DNA of 64,000 nucleotides from Primula veris (lineage: Eukaryota > Streptophyta > Magnoliopsida > Ericales > Primulaceae). Shown here piece after piece: positions 1-12,300 of this stretch. The notes under the pieces are model-generated. The model had not been told where the DNA came from and ran no database searches. It saw only the letters and a list, made by a program, of their open reading frames with translations. Position numbers and translations under genes: made by a program. The first letter of the stretch is position 1. The number at the start of each line of letters is the position of its first letter. The stretch lies in the NCBI GenBank assembly GCA_963682055.1, contig OY821741.1, positions 3,231,501-3,295,500 of the forward strand. Reading direction: 5' to 3'.

Positions 1-211
1 GATTTATATTTAAAAGGAAACATAACTTTATAAACTAATCTCTTTATATCTTTTAGAAAACATCTTTCCTTAACACTTTGATATTCTCAATAAACACATA
101 TAAAACGTTTAAGACCTTATGAGAATATATCCTACATACTTTAAAACAAATGATTAACATTTAACAAGTAGTAATGTAGAATAATAAAACAAGACAGAAT
201 TCTGCTTAGCA

Positions 212-440
212 GCAGGTTGGAACTGTGGTTGTAACTGGCACTTGTAACCACTCATACTGTCTACGCAGGTTGTAACTGAGGTTGCAACTGAGGTTGCAAC
301 TGGCACTTGAAACCTGCCAATTACTATTATATAAGGTTGTAACCAAGGTTGCAACTGGTACTTGGAACCTGTCACTTACTGTCTAAGTAGGTTGTAACTA
401 AGGTTGCAACTGGTACTTGGAACATGTCAATACTGTCTTA
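212..440. repeat. Minisatellite, about 4 copies of a 55-65 bp unit
   Basis: Four tandem units each begin near AGGTTGTAACT and run through GGTTGCAACTGG and CACTTGGAACCTG to a variable end such as ACTGTCTAAGT. Units start near 212, 266, 333 and 389. The second contains an extra internal copy of GAGGTTGCAACT. Short reading frames across it are a by-product of the repeat and are not genes. Confidence 0.8.
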
Positions 441-1077
441 GTCTTTAACACACGGTTATGATTATTTGATAAAACCAAAAGACAACCAATAATATATAGA
501 CCAGAAATCTGGTCCTAACATTCTTGTAACTTATTCAATAAAAGGTTAGTTTGAGAGGTGTTTAAGAGTGGGCCCTGCTTCCAATTTAAGAGCGTTAGCT
601 GCACAAGAAACATGGGGAAAAAAGGAAATTTAATGGAATTCTACATAACATGATATGAGGATGATTTGAATGAAAATATGGAACACCATTTCTTGGTTGT
701 GTATCATAGCTAACAGTGAAGTTAAACACATATTCAAATACGAGACGAAGTCGATGAAGGCCCATTTGGTAAAGTTCTGTTTATCCATAGCTTCACAAAT
801 TCTTTTTTCCATAGAATTTTGAATTCTAGTTTTCGCTGGTATTTTTTCCTTATAAAAGGAAATTGGCAATACACTTTACAGAAATCAGCAATATCCCAAG
901 GAACAAAAGCGGAAAAGAGCAGAGTGAAATCAAGATTGTCTTTCAAACTTATTCTTCTCCAGCAACGGGAGAAATAAGATAGAGAAGTAGTTTTCTAGGC
1001 AAGTTAATATTTACCTTTTCTCAACAAAATTAAATAAAAGTGACCTACAGGACAAGAAAAATATCACAAAAACTTAC
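441..1077. other. No recognisable gene; one unassigned minus-strand ORF
   Basis: This stretch lies where the terminal NUP85 exon would be expected on the minus strand, but nothing resembling the NUP85 C-terminus is visible. A 70-codon minus-strand frame (946 to 734, beginning at TTG) reads like protein, containing FVPWDIADFCKVYCQFPFI, but I do not recognise a family. It has no obvious splice partners. Confidence 0.4.
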
Positions 1078-2939
1078 CGAATCATACAGAAGAGGTAGCC
1101 AAAACCTTTGAGGAGTAGATGGGTTTCTCATTAACTGCAAAAAGGAGAGAAAGGAATAAGGATAAAAAAACAAGAAGAAATACACGAGCTTGTTTCTAGA
1201 ATTAAATACGAGCTTGCTGCTTAATGGGCAGCTTTAGGCTCAACTTTTTCTGTTTTTGGCTTCTAGAACGTATTGAATTTGTTGAGAGAAGTTGTTTTGT
1301 GCCTCAAATTTGCAGCAAAAATGGCACAAACTTTAATGGAACATACTAATATAAGGGATTCAGCAGTCTTTCGTGCAGTCTCAGAAGAAATTCCATCATG
1401 AACCTGCTGAAGGGATTTCTTGAAGTCCCTATACCTGTCAAAACCCAGTACATGAATAAAAATCAAACCAATATATGTTTACTTATTTCACAAATCTGTA
1501 CGGTAAACAACAAGAGAGTCGGACACATACTTGTGTAGAAACTCGAGACCTCCAGCAGTCCTTGATTCGGCACCCAACAATTCTATCAGTCCTTCCCATT
1601 CCTGTTGCAAAAACATGGCAATATTGGAAATATTCAGATAAACAATGTATATGTTCTAGAACCTAGAAACAACCATAAACCACTCAAATCTGAAGAGGAA
1701 AAAAATATCTGCTTGACAGAACATGTGAAAGACAAGAGTAAAAGAATGAGAGGGTTAAGTCTAGGTGAAAATAATCTCGGGTCAAGTATGATTGGTTGGG
1801 AGTCTAAGGGAGTTAAGTGCAATCATAGAAACCCAACGGTTCCTTTAACAGTTTCTGAAACATCTCATTAATATGAGCATTATAAATAGGGTAGTTTAGG
1901 CTGATACACAATGGAGGAAGCTGAATTTTTTATTCATTGCTTTAATTATCCGTAGTATTAAGCTAAGCTGATATCCTTCATCTTCGGTGATCTTTAATTG
2001 TTCAGCTAAGATTAATATACAGAAAATTGCACCCAAAAGCATCTGAAAATCTTCAATATTGTGTTTGTTTATCTGAAATTCGGTTGCAAGACCCTAATCC
2101 TAATTCATTTATCACAAAATGACATATCTAAAAATAGTCTATTACCTTGAAACCTTCATCCGAAAAGGACTTTCCAACAAAATCAAACAATTGCTGAGCA
2201 ATTCTGTTTAAACGAACTTCATCACGAGCTTGTTGAAGCCAGAAGACACCAGCCCCTTTCTTTCCATGCTTCCAGTTGTGCACTCCAGCAATCTAGTGAA
2301 ACACACATGTACTGTTAGATAGATATACATGTATTTATAGAGAGGGAAAGAGAAAGAGAGAGACGTCTTTAAGTATCTCATCAAAACCTGACGCCAATAT
2401 TATCAACATTTAATAGTTTTAAACTTTATATTGTTTGGGTGGGAGTAAGGGGGGCAGGGCCCACTGGAAACATTTGATATCAGATATGAGAAAGTTCCCC
2501 AATATTTTGGAAGGGGGAAAGAGATCATTTACGGACTCAGAATAAGCATAATATTAAAAACATCCTTCAAAAAAACACACACAAATTCAGTACAACGCTT
2601 TTCTCTAGAAAAGTTAGAAATTGTAGCCTACAATGTTTATCTCTAAGAAAAGGCCAGAACCTGAAGTAGACATACCTTCATTATTTTTGAAGCTACACTG
2701 TCCAGTTCATACATACGACAAATCTCTAAAGTCTGCCACCAGACAAACAAATATATCCACAAATGACATCAAAAACCAAACTAGTAACTGAAGTATCACG
2801 GAAAGGAAAAGATAACACCAGGTGCTAATTAAATTACCTTTAAGAGTGTTCGACTGTGTTGAACAGGCTGCTGAAGTAACAAAATCTCTAGCAGACCTAT
2901 TCCTTTCTTCACACATGATGACAAATAGATAGGAGCAAT
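1078..2939 (-). pseudogene. NUP85: NUP85 nucleoporin fragment, six C-proximal exons
   Basis: Six minus-strand exons are in frame with canonical borders: 2939-2838, 2732-2676, 2292-2146, 1601-1531, 1434-1347 and 1134-1078. Together they encode about 173 residues matching the C-terminal part of plant NUP85, the scaffold subunit of the Nup107-160 nuclear pore complex; key stretches are KKGIGLLEILLLQQPVQHS, NWKHGKKGAGVFWLQQA and RYRDFKKSLQQVHDG-like sequence, then PSTPQRFWLPLLYDS. A complete NUP85 is roughly 700 residues. The N-terminal exons are absent upstream, where an AP-3 mu exon sits instead, and the final exon is not found down to base 1, although it could lie off the window. The frames are undamaged, so the copy is young or the piece is still transcribed. 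I read it as a captured or duplicated gene fragment. The family call rests on remembered similarity. Confidence 0.7.
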
Positions 2940-3115
2940 CTGCATAAATAAATCCATCAAACTGATTACAAATTTAAATAATGAACGGTTTCAATAACTA
3001 AACATGATGGTGAAATGCAAATACCCCCATGTACTATGGGTGTTTTGTACATAACCAACTTGCAGTTTGGTTTTCGATGATTGTTGTTTAGATAGTTGTA
3101 TAAAATATCACATAC

Positions 3116-3325
3116 CTATAGCTCATGAGCTTAAACTGCCCATCAGGAGGTATAAAGGAAAGAATCTGGCTAGATTCCCATGGACGAAACCGAACACAAG
3201 GATGGAATTGCACATCGTTTAAAACAGATGGATTAGCAAATGAAAGGGTCAAATCTGGAACACCCGAGAGCTGGGTATTGACTTGAACCTCACTATATAT
3301 CTCGCATTTCACCAGGACACCATCT
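3116..3325 (-). pseudogene. AP3M: AP-3 complex mu subunit, isolated single exon
   Basis: A single 210-nt exon has a minus-strand acceptor before 3325 and a GTATGTG donor after 3116. It encodes about 69 residues typical of the mu-homology domain of the AP-3 adaptor mu subunit, with LVKCEIYSEVQVNTQLSG, PDLTLSFANPSVL, VQFHPCVRFRPWES and FIPPDGQFKLMSYR. AP-3 sorts cargo to the vacuole. The exon is open and unbroken, but neither preceding nor following AP3M exons are present: the next recognisable coding sequence on this strand is NUP85. It is therefore a gene fragment fused side by side with another unrelated fragment. Confidence 0.75.
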
Positions 3326-4211
3326 CTAGCACAAAACCAGGAGAACCTCAGAGTAATAACATTACTGTTCCCGTATTGCCATGGGAAGTCGTAATGTATT
3401 TAGAAGAAATATATGTTACAAGTAAATACTAAGTATGTATATGAAACAAATAGACCCGCTTTTAAGCTTGGCTTTTTTCTTTATTTGTTTTTGCTTAAAA
3501 GCTGGATAGCATTTTGTTGACTACTTTAAAGCTAAGGTTTTGTTGAATTTTGCGATTTGTGCCCAAAATAAGTTTAAGAAGCATTGAGCTAGATGAACCC
3601 AACTCTTTTCATATACTATAATGTAAAGCTTATTTACTCCAAAAACACAATAAAACAAAGCTCGAGATGAAAAATAAAATTAGAAAGTCTTAACTGTTAT
3701 ATGTGAATGCTTTCTTATCTAATGATCTACCATAGACAGAAAATGATATACTATGTAACTTTACATGGAGTAATAGTATAATGCCATTTTCTTAGAATTC
3801 CCCTTTCAATTGATGTTTCCAGTCGTTTCTGATTTTGTCACATGGATATAGATATATGTGGTTTAGAACTAATTCCATATTCAGTTTCTGGGTCAGATAA
3901 AAACTAATGGTTGGGTATTGTTGCAAACTAACAAAGAGAGTTCAATGATCATTTGCTGCTATAAGTCTTAAAAGTGTAAGGATGGTAGCATATAAATCAG
4001 TCTATGGTCCTTCATGTTGTTTAGAGCCTTATACTGGTTTGAGGTTTTCCTCTTATGCAAAGGCCTCAATTATTTTTTCTTTCAGATTTGAACTATAAAA
4101 TACTATCAGTGGAGAGTAGTATGATCTTTTTGTGAATATAATGTGGTACAAAACATCCAAAATGAGACGGGCTACAGTTCATCCATTGGGCTGATAATTT
4201 TCTTTTCTTAG
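3326..4211. other. No gene seen; junction between opposing gene fragments
   Basis: AT-rich non-coding sequence between the minus-strand AP3M exon and the plus-strand CDK fragment. The part just before 4212 ends in a normal acceptor (TTTTCTTAG), so it probably includes the tail of the original CDK intron. I saw no upstream CDK exon (no glycine-rich loop, PSTAIRE or HRD motif) here. Confidence 0.55.
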
Positions 4212-6026
4212 GTGGTGACTCTATGGTATAGGGCACCTGAAATACTTCTTGGGTCTCGCCATTATTCTACTCCAGTTGATGTTTGGTCAGTTGGTTGCAT
4301 ATTTGCTGAGATGGTGAATCAACGGCCATTATTTCCTGGGGACTCTGAGATTGACGAATTATTTAAAATCTTCAGGTTATATATTCTGCAAACGACTAGT
4401 CATGCTTGATAATGTTGGCTTCTTATACGCAAATTATAATTTGGAAAGCTTTTGTTAAAGAAACTGTAAAGAACACACACTGGTGCAATTAGATTTTGAT
4501 AAGAATCCGATGAACTCAGAAGAGCAAAAGGATCAAAAGAGTGGACCGGGGAAGATTTTCTGAGTTTATAATTAAAATGAATAATTACAGGGAAACTAAA
4601 TTACTGGAAAGAAATCTATTCTAGAACCTAGATACTATAAGTATACTAACTGGAAATTAAAGATGAATTGAGATGACTCGTCCTTTTCCTCCCCCCAAAT
4701 TGACCATCAAATGAGTTTTACAGAGAAGAAAGAGCTGAAATGTGGAACACGTCATAATTACTGAAAATTTTCAAAAGTACCCGAGTTTTCTACATTTGCA
4801 CTAAATCCCCCTTAATTTTTCTTTGCTAACAATTAAGCCCTCGTGATTTTTCGTTCCTTTATTCCTTCTGAACAGGATTCATTACATAAACAAGTTTCAG
4901 AATATGAGTAAAACGTGAGTACAGAGATGTGTGTATTTTTGCTCTATATTCAGTTCTGGTATAAGGAACTTGACTGGAAAAACTATTAATATAAAGTTAT
5001 CAGAGAAGAGAATAGTGTTTTTTTCCTTTATACTTATCGAAAAGGTAAAAGAAATTTCTATGTGATTTATGTTTTTTCGCTGATTTGTCTCTTTTCTTAT
5101 GTGAAGTATCACGGGTACTCCAAATGAAGATATATGGCCTGGGGGTGACTTCTTTGCCTGATTTTAAAAGCTCTTTCCCGAAGTGGCCTGCTAAGGTGAT
5201 TGGGTCTGATAAGCAATGTTACTTTCCTTTAATATCCATTTCATGAAAGTATATTTATAACTAAAACAAGGCAATTTTGTTTCCAGGATTTGAAGTTTTT
5301 GGTCCCTAATTTGGAGTCAACTGGTCTTGATCTTCTCAAGGTATCAATATAGTTGGACTCACTATTTACATGCAAATCCATAAACACATGTACCTTTTTT
5401 CTTTTGGAATAAAGATCAATTTTCCCAAGTTACTTTTACCCTTTTTTAATATATTATTTGTGGACCTAATCACCCTGCCAACGAACAGTCTTAACTCTCA
5501 ACTTTTTATCATTGCTCTCTTCTCGCCGGTGGATCTTCTTCTAGATATAAAACGCCTCAGTCTTCTTCTTTGGATTAGATTAGGGTCACGTGTTACAAAT
5601 TATTTCGGCTAAGATGGATAAACCCATCACTCCAGTTAAATAAAAATAAGGTGACTGGTTGTGTTATCAAGTTTTCAGTCTTTGTTATTTCTTTTCTTCT
5701 GCTTTCGAGACTAAAAACAATGGAACTCTAGAAAAAAACATCTATGCACCGTAACCATTGGCTTTTTATATGAAGTTCTTCTTTTTTGAACCACCATACA
5801 AAATTCTTTGTATATCTTTTTTGTATTTTGTACACGTGTTATTATAATTATGCACCTGACATGTTTCTGCTGAATTTTGTTTTTGAAGTTTAGAACCATA
5901 GCTTAAGGCAAACTGAATATTTGCTTTATTTTCCAGAAAATGCTCTTCCTGGATCCAAGCCGAAGAATCACAGCTAGAAGCGCACTTGAGCATGACTACT
6001 TTAAGAATATCGAGTTTGTACCATAA
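4212..6026 (+). pseudogene. CDKA-type cyclin-dependent kinase, 3' half, frameshifted
   Basis: Four exons (4212-4375, 5107-about 5194, 5287-5340, 5937-6026) encode the C-lobe of a CDC2/CDKA kinase. The sequence runs from [15 protein letters not shown] (activation-loop end and APE motif) through [37 protein letters not shown] and KMLFLDPSRRITARSALEH to a stop after KNIEFVP, a typical CDKA ending. Exons for the glycine loop, PSTAIRE helix and catalytic HRD/DFG motifs are absent upstream. Exon 2 has a run of five G near 5140-5145 where the conserved PGVTSLPDF reading needs four, so the frame hits TGA about 15 nt later; the original frame resumes with that base removed. Missing half plus frameshift make this a pseudogene. 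Splice borders are otherwise normal. Confidence 0.8.
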
Positions 6027-8830
6027 TCTTGTGCACCTATGGGTTTTCTTCATAAGTGTATATCCAATCTGTGTTGGTTTTTGATGTGTGAGAAAAGCAA
6101 ATTGTTTTTCGCTTCATATTTATCCCCTCCCCTATCGATATTACTCTAGTAATTATTGGTTGTGAACTGGATACTAATCTACCGTCTTTTCTCGACATTT
6201 TTACTCGGATATGAGAAAGATGACAGTGGCTGGTTTAAAATGTGTGTGTAAAATTATGCCTCATTGGAAATGTTTTGGTGTTTATCCCCTTTAAATGAAG
6301 TATTGTCGGTTTATTTGAATCGCTTCCTGTAGTGTAATCACGACTTTCTTATTTATCGGCTACGTTCCTGTAAGAATGTGTCTTGAGTACATATTATGAA
6401 GTTGAAATATATATTTTCGAATCAATTGGAAAATTCCATTTCAGGACAAGTGTGGTAAAACTAAAAAATTCTATTGGTTGACACACCCTTAATTATAATG
6501 CATCGGGTTCATATTAGTGTTTCTCTGTGATCTACATTGCCTTATTTCTTTCAATTTTACAGTGACATAAATCTGCACACTTTTATCTCTTTCGGACCAT
6601 CTTTTTTGTTGGTTCAAATGACCTGTCTACCTCAAATTCAAATACGGTTTGTTATTGCAATTTCCACAAAAAAAACGTTGAATTCTGAAATAATACCATG
6701 CGATCTGCTCTAATAGAAGACCGTCTTCTCACGATGCATAGCTTGAGAGATATAAATATCAGATTATCGAAAAGATAATTACGATGTATTAAAATTGGCC
6801 GAGAAATAAAACTCTTTTCTAACAATGTAATGTAATGTTTCTAACAATACTTTCTTTTAAACAATGTAATGTTTCGAAAAGACATGATTAAATTTATACA
6901 AATTACAAAGAATATGACCAAAACGAAAAGTGAAACTAAATTTCATCTAACTAAATTAACGTCAGTACCGGAATTGTGAATATTATGATAGTTCGGTACG
7001 TCAATTAGTAACTTTGATAGTCTGGTACCTAAATCGTTAAAAAACAGATAGTACAGTACCCTAAATGTATTTTTCCCGTTAAAAAACACATTTCGTGCTA
7101 TAATAAAAAACTAAAGATTTTTTTTTCAAATAAAGAAAACTTTTAGCTATCATAGGGACACACCCTCTACGTGATATAAATACATACATATATATATATA
7201 TATTGGAAAGTACTATGGGAAATTGCAAATAACATATGTATTATACTGTTATGTATATTTTATAAATGATCCATTTATAGTTCAGTTATTTGCAATTTTT
7301 CACATATATCATCTAACTTTTGCATTGAACTCCCATCTCCAGCTTTAAAATTGCTTAACCTTGTGCCCGATGGCCGATGGGGATATAACAGTTCTTTCAA
7401 TACACATATATTGTCAATGCCGATGCCGATGAGTGGAGATCGTGTTTTTAAACCATTTGAAAAATGCTTCAAAATAAAAATATATATAATTTGAGCAAAT
7501 CTAATAAGAGTAATGATATACGCAGAACTATGTATCATAACTCATTTAATTTGCAAAATGGACATGACATACAAGAATAATAGACAAAAATGGACTATGT
7601 CGATCGAGTATAAACTTACATGGATCAATTTGCGGAAACTAGAAAGTCAATGTCAATTAAAAAACTTGAAAACATTACATTTTAATATATAATTTATGGG
7701 GAAAAAGTTGTTTCGTACCTTGTACTATCACTTTTATCAATTTAGTATCTAACTTTTAAGTTTTACCAGTTTGAGTCCTTAATTACTTGTTTCAATCAAA
7801 TTAGAGGACCGACAACACTAAATTGACGTAATTTGGGCTTTATTTTTCACATATGTTGACATAATTACACTCGATTTTTGTTAGGCGAGAACCCGTGACT
7901 GTAATTCTGTTACTTTACGTACCACAAGTCCGCCTAATTGAATGAAGATAGCTAAATTGAAACTTAAATTGAAAAAAAATTCATAAAGTTGGGTTCTAGA
8001 AAACTCCAAGAGGTTTAATATCTTTTATTATTGACATTTACTATTTAAGTATCGAAGTTGTGAGTTTTATCAATTTTGGTCATAACGTAAAAGTCTAACA
8101 TCATAAATCAACGAAATTGCAGTAATTATATATCATATTCGATAGTCTATTTTTTACGTATGTTGACGCAATTGCACTCAGTATGTGATAGTGAGAGAAC
8201 GTGTCTGTAATTTTGTCATTTTTTTAACACCAGTCCCATAATTAAAGTAAACAGTTAAATGAGGATTCAAATTAGAAAAAAATAAAAACTGGGTACCAAA
8301 TGCTAAAACCGAATAGTAAGGTGATGAACATGTATGTATGTATATTTCCCTTTGTATGTGATAGGTGTGAGCACGAGCATGCAATTTCGTCAATTTGTTG
8401 AACACCATTCCGCTAATTCGATAAATTTTTGGAAATGATGATCAAAATTAAAAAATAATAAAAATTGGGTACCAAATGGTAAAATCGAATAGTAGGGTAG
8501 TGATTGGTGAATATGTTGTTTGTGGGAAAACAAACATACTAAATTGGTACTCAGCCTATCAGATTTTAACAATTTAATACCCAACCTATATGTTTTTCTA
8601 AATTGGTACACAATATTTGTACTTAATATCTAATTAAGACACTTATATCCAATTAAATCATTCTAGATTGGTATCAAATTAGTAAAAGTTGGTAAGTTTT
8701 GTTATCAGTTTGGTCACGTATACTATAAGTTTGGTACCAAATTAGTAAAATGTACCAAATTAGTAAAAGATAATAGTATAAGATATTAAAAACTGTTTTT
8801 CCAATCACAAAATAGATCGTCAAAAAGCAA
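6027..8830. other. Intergenic, AT-rich; no gene recognised
   Basis: No convincing coding sequence. There is a (TA)n tract near 7186-7204 and, from about 7700, repeated phrases such as TTGGGTACCAAAT and AATTGGTACC in several diverged copies. Short minus-strand open frames lie inside these repeats and show no protein-like composition. Confidence 0.5.
8180..8515. repeat. Tandem duplication, two units of about 160 bp
   Basis: Two diverged units begin TATGTGATAG at 8183 and 8354. Each runs through an ATTTYGTCA stretch, then AACACCA, an AAAATT/AAAAAATAATAAAA-type segment, GGGTACCAAATG and AAACCGAATAGTA. Related shorter pieces occur to 8790. They look like remains of an old repetitive element. Confidence 0.55.
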
Positions 8831-9072
8831 TACTCCACCCGTTCCAAATTAATTGTCCATTACGAAACTACATGCAATTTTGACTGATCAATAACTTGTA
8901 TCAAAATTATCAGAATGAAAATTTTCAAAAGTTGATCATATAGTTCAAAAATTAAATTATATGATTTACTTTTGAAAATTATCATTTCGACAATTTTGAT
9001 ACATGTTATAAGCCGGTCAAAATTACACGTAATTTCGTAGAGTACAATTAATCGGGAACACAAGGAATAATA
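8831..9072. mobile_element. Stowaway-like MITE
   Basis: About 240 bp with imperfect terminal inverted repeats. The left end reads TACTCCACCCGTTCCAAATT and the right end CGGGAACACAAGGAATAATA, which resembles the CTCCCTCCGT start of plant Stowaway (Tc1/mariner-type) MITEs. Subterminal arms also pair, as CAAAATTATCAGAATGAAAA on the left answers TTTCGACAATTTTG on the right, so the element folds into one long hairpin. It has no coding capacity. Confidence 0.65.
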
Positions 9073-9305
9073 CTTAAAGTTGGATATTAATTTAGAAAAG
9101 TAGATAGGTTGAGTGCTAAAATTATTAAAAACTTATACATTGGGTACTAATTTAGCATTTTTACCTTTATATATCGGCATGCAACACTTGCTTAAAACTT
9201 TATTTTGCTAAAAAAACCCTTTTAACCATAGTCTTTAAATATATATATATTACAACTTCATAATATATACAATATTTACATACATAGAGAGATAATTTGG
9301 TAGTG

Positions 9306-12300
9306 ATGGTTACTCTTAGGTCGAGAGATATAAATTATTTCACTGCGTTTACAACAGCTGAGGTCTCTTTTCTTTTAACTCATTTTTATTTAATTTTGAT
9401 TTCCATTTTTGTTAGTTTAGTTAGTTACCCTATTGAAATGAGTGAGGAATTGTCCTAAATATTAGCTTCTTTTTTTAAAAAAATAAATCTTTAGTCTCTT
9501 TGTCTTTATGGGAGTTTTGAAACTAAAAAATGTGGATTAGTTAAATTCATTTTATTTGAGAAATTTTCCTAAATATTAGTCTTTATCTGAAATTTATCTG
9601 AGGTCTCTCTTTTTTTTTCTCCATTTTATTAATTTGGTTTTCATTTTTGTAGGTTTAGTTACCCTTTTGAAATGCGTGAGAAATTGTCTTGAATACCAGT
9701 ATTTTGTTTTTGCTTATTTATCGCAACGGATTTCTTTATCTGAGTTTAACCCAGAAAATGTGAATTAGTTAAATTTTATTGTATATTAAATATTTAAATG
9801 TTCTGAGTTTTTTTTTTTTTGAATTGGTTTTTTTCTAATTGGTGGGGAAAGCCCACATTTTTATTTTATTAATAGATGGACAAAAATAAAAAATGTGGGC
9901 GAAAAACCCCACAAAAGAAAAGGAGCCAAAAGTTTGAAATACGGTACATAAATTGTTATGGATGGTGTGGTTCTTGTTCAACAATGCTCTAAGGAAAATG
10001 TTCTGAGTTTTGTAGTTGTAAATTACAATAATAGCAAAAGAAAAATCATAGCCGGAAATGTATTTTTTTTTTTAACTTCATATACCCTTTGTTATTAAAT
10101 TGATTTTCATTTTTCTTAGCTTAGGAAAATATGGCATTGACTTGATTTGATTTGGAAAAAAAACAATATGTTTTCAACCTTTAAAGCTAGCAAATGGCAT
10201 ATTTTGTGGTCCTGATTTTTCTTTCCTCTGATTAGAAGACATTGTGTATATTGAAATCCCCTCCCTTTATTTAAAACCTTCAAATCCGTGTAGCTAGAAA
10301 AGGGAAAAAAGACATCATCAACATTTATCTGAAATTTCTGAATTTTTTATGTAATTGATCAGTAAAAGGTCATCTCCAGTTTTTGAAATGCATGTAAAGC
10401 CCTTAAATTGTAGATTTTGTGGTACTGAAGAATCATTCGACCGTTTAAACTGTGTAAGCAAGAAGACATAGCAGAAGTGTGATATTTTTCTTCTTAATTA
10501 AGTAGGGTGTTCAACTGTTTGTTAATACTTAATTGAGTACAGAATTAGGCGGATGCTGTATCGTTTTTGTCATTTGTATGTGTGAAAACCTGATCAAACT
10601 TCTTTTAAAAAAAGAGTGTATTTCTCCGAGTATCTGAGGCAACATTGGTGTAGGAGTCCTTTTCATATTTTACATTATGAAGCCTTAATTTTGTGGTTCT
10701 GGTCATGATTTTTTTTTTGGTATGATGGATAACCAACAAAAAAGTTCAGAAAAAGCGTCTAGAACAAGTGTGTTCTAATGACTCCTAGAGCATTTGCGAT
10801 CACGGGAAGAAGTAGGGTGTGCAATATTGATTGTAGATACCTATGTTGTAAAATGATACTAGAATTTATATGCTAGGCAACGAAGAGATATCATTGAGGC
10901 CTCTATATAAGAGGATGGTTCGATTGAATCCTGATCAAACTGCTGCTTTTAAAAGAGGGTCTTTGTCAAATTGTATTGTATATTTTTTTACTATACATAC
11001 TCTTTAGTCCTCTGTCTTTTTCTGGAGTTTTTAAGCTAAGAAATTCTGGATTTGTCAAATTGTATTGTATATTAAATGTCTTGAATTTGTATAATTATAG
11101 TTGTAAATTGCGAAAATAGCAAAAGTGAAATCATATATAGCGGGATATGTGGATGCTGTATAATTTTTTGTCATTTGTATGTGTGAAATCCTGATCAAAC
11201 TGCTGCTTTTAAAAGAGGGTATTTCTCCGAGTATTTGAGGCAACGTTGGTGTAGGAGTCCTTTTTATATTATACATTATATGAAGCCTTAAATTGGTGGT
11301 TCTGATCATGAAATTATCTTGGCTTGATGGATAAACAACAAAAAAGTTCAGAAAAAGCCTCTAAAACAAGTATGTTTTAATGACTCCTATAGCGTTTGCG
11401 ATCACGAGAAGAAATAGGGGTGTGCAAAGTGCAATATTGACATAGATACATATATTGTAATATGATAGTGGTCTTTATTTGCTAGGTGACAGAGAGATAT
11501 TATTAAGGCCTCTAAGAGGATGGTTCGATTACTTGATAAGCTGCAAATTTAACATAAAATGATTGATTTCCCTGTTATGCATCATAATAATATACTTTTT
11601 TGCTGTGTTGCATGCAAATCAGCTACCAGCTATTGCTTAGTTTTGTAGTTTAGGTTAATCTTACAGATCTCATTATTCACGAATGTTGATATCCTGCGGT
11701 TAAAGCATATGTTGTGATATAGATTCTAAGGGCCATGAGTTTAACATTTGCACCCCATAATTCTAACAGATTGAGAAAATGGAGAGTTTGATTAAGGAAC
11801 CAGGTGAACAACCTCTGGACCGGGATTTCTGTAAAAGACTAGCAAAACGCTTCAAGTGAGTTGTATTGTCTACCTATCTAACACCATCGTAAACTGTAGT
11901 TTATGCTTTCTGTTCTATATAAGACTAACAAAATGTTTCAAGCGAGTTGTACTTCACGTTTCACCTATATATATCTAACACCATATGAAATTGTGGATTA
12001 TGTTTCTACTTTGTGGAAAAAAGGTTTACGAAATTCAGAAAGGAAACCGTAAATAGTCCTAAAATTGACAAGACTTAAAAAGGCACTCACCCTGAACATG
12101 AATGAAGGATTTATTTACTTATGGTATTTTCTTTTGACTTTGTAATAAATGGGTCACTAAAACTTTTTTGTTTGGCTTCTTATGTTATTTTTAGCTGCTC
12201 TAGAGATCGAGCTGGGAATCCTGCTTTGAAGTGGGCTGAGGTTATCACATTTCTATTTTTTTCTTTTTGTTTCATAGAACCTGCTTAATTTTACACGTCT

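Noticed and set aside
154..375. 73-codon minus-strand ORF
   Set aside because: It is produced by the 55-65 bp minisatellite; repeated VPVATSVAT words reflect the repeat and there is no gene structure.
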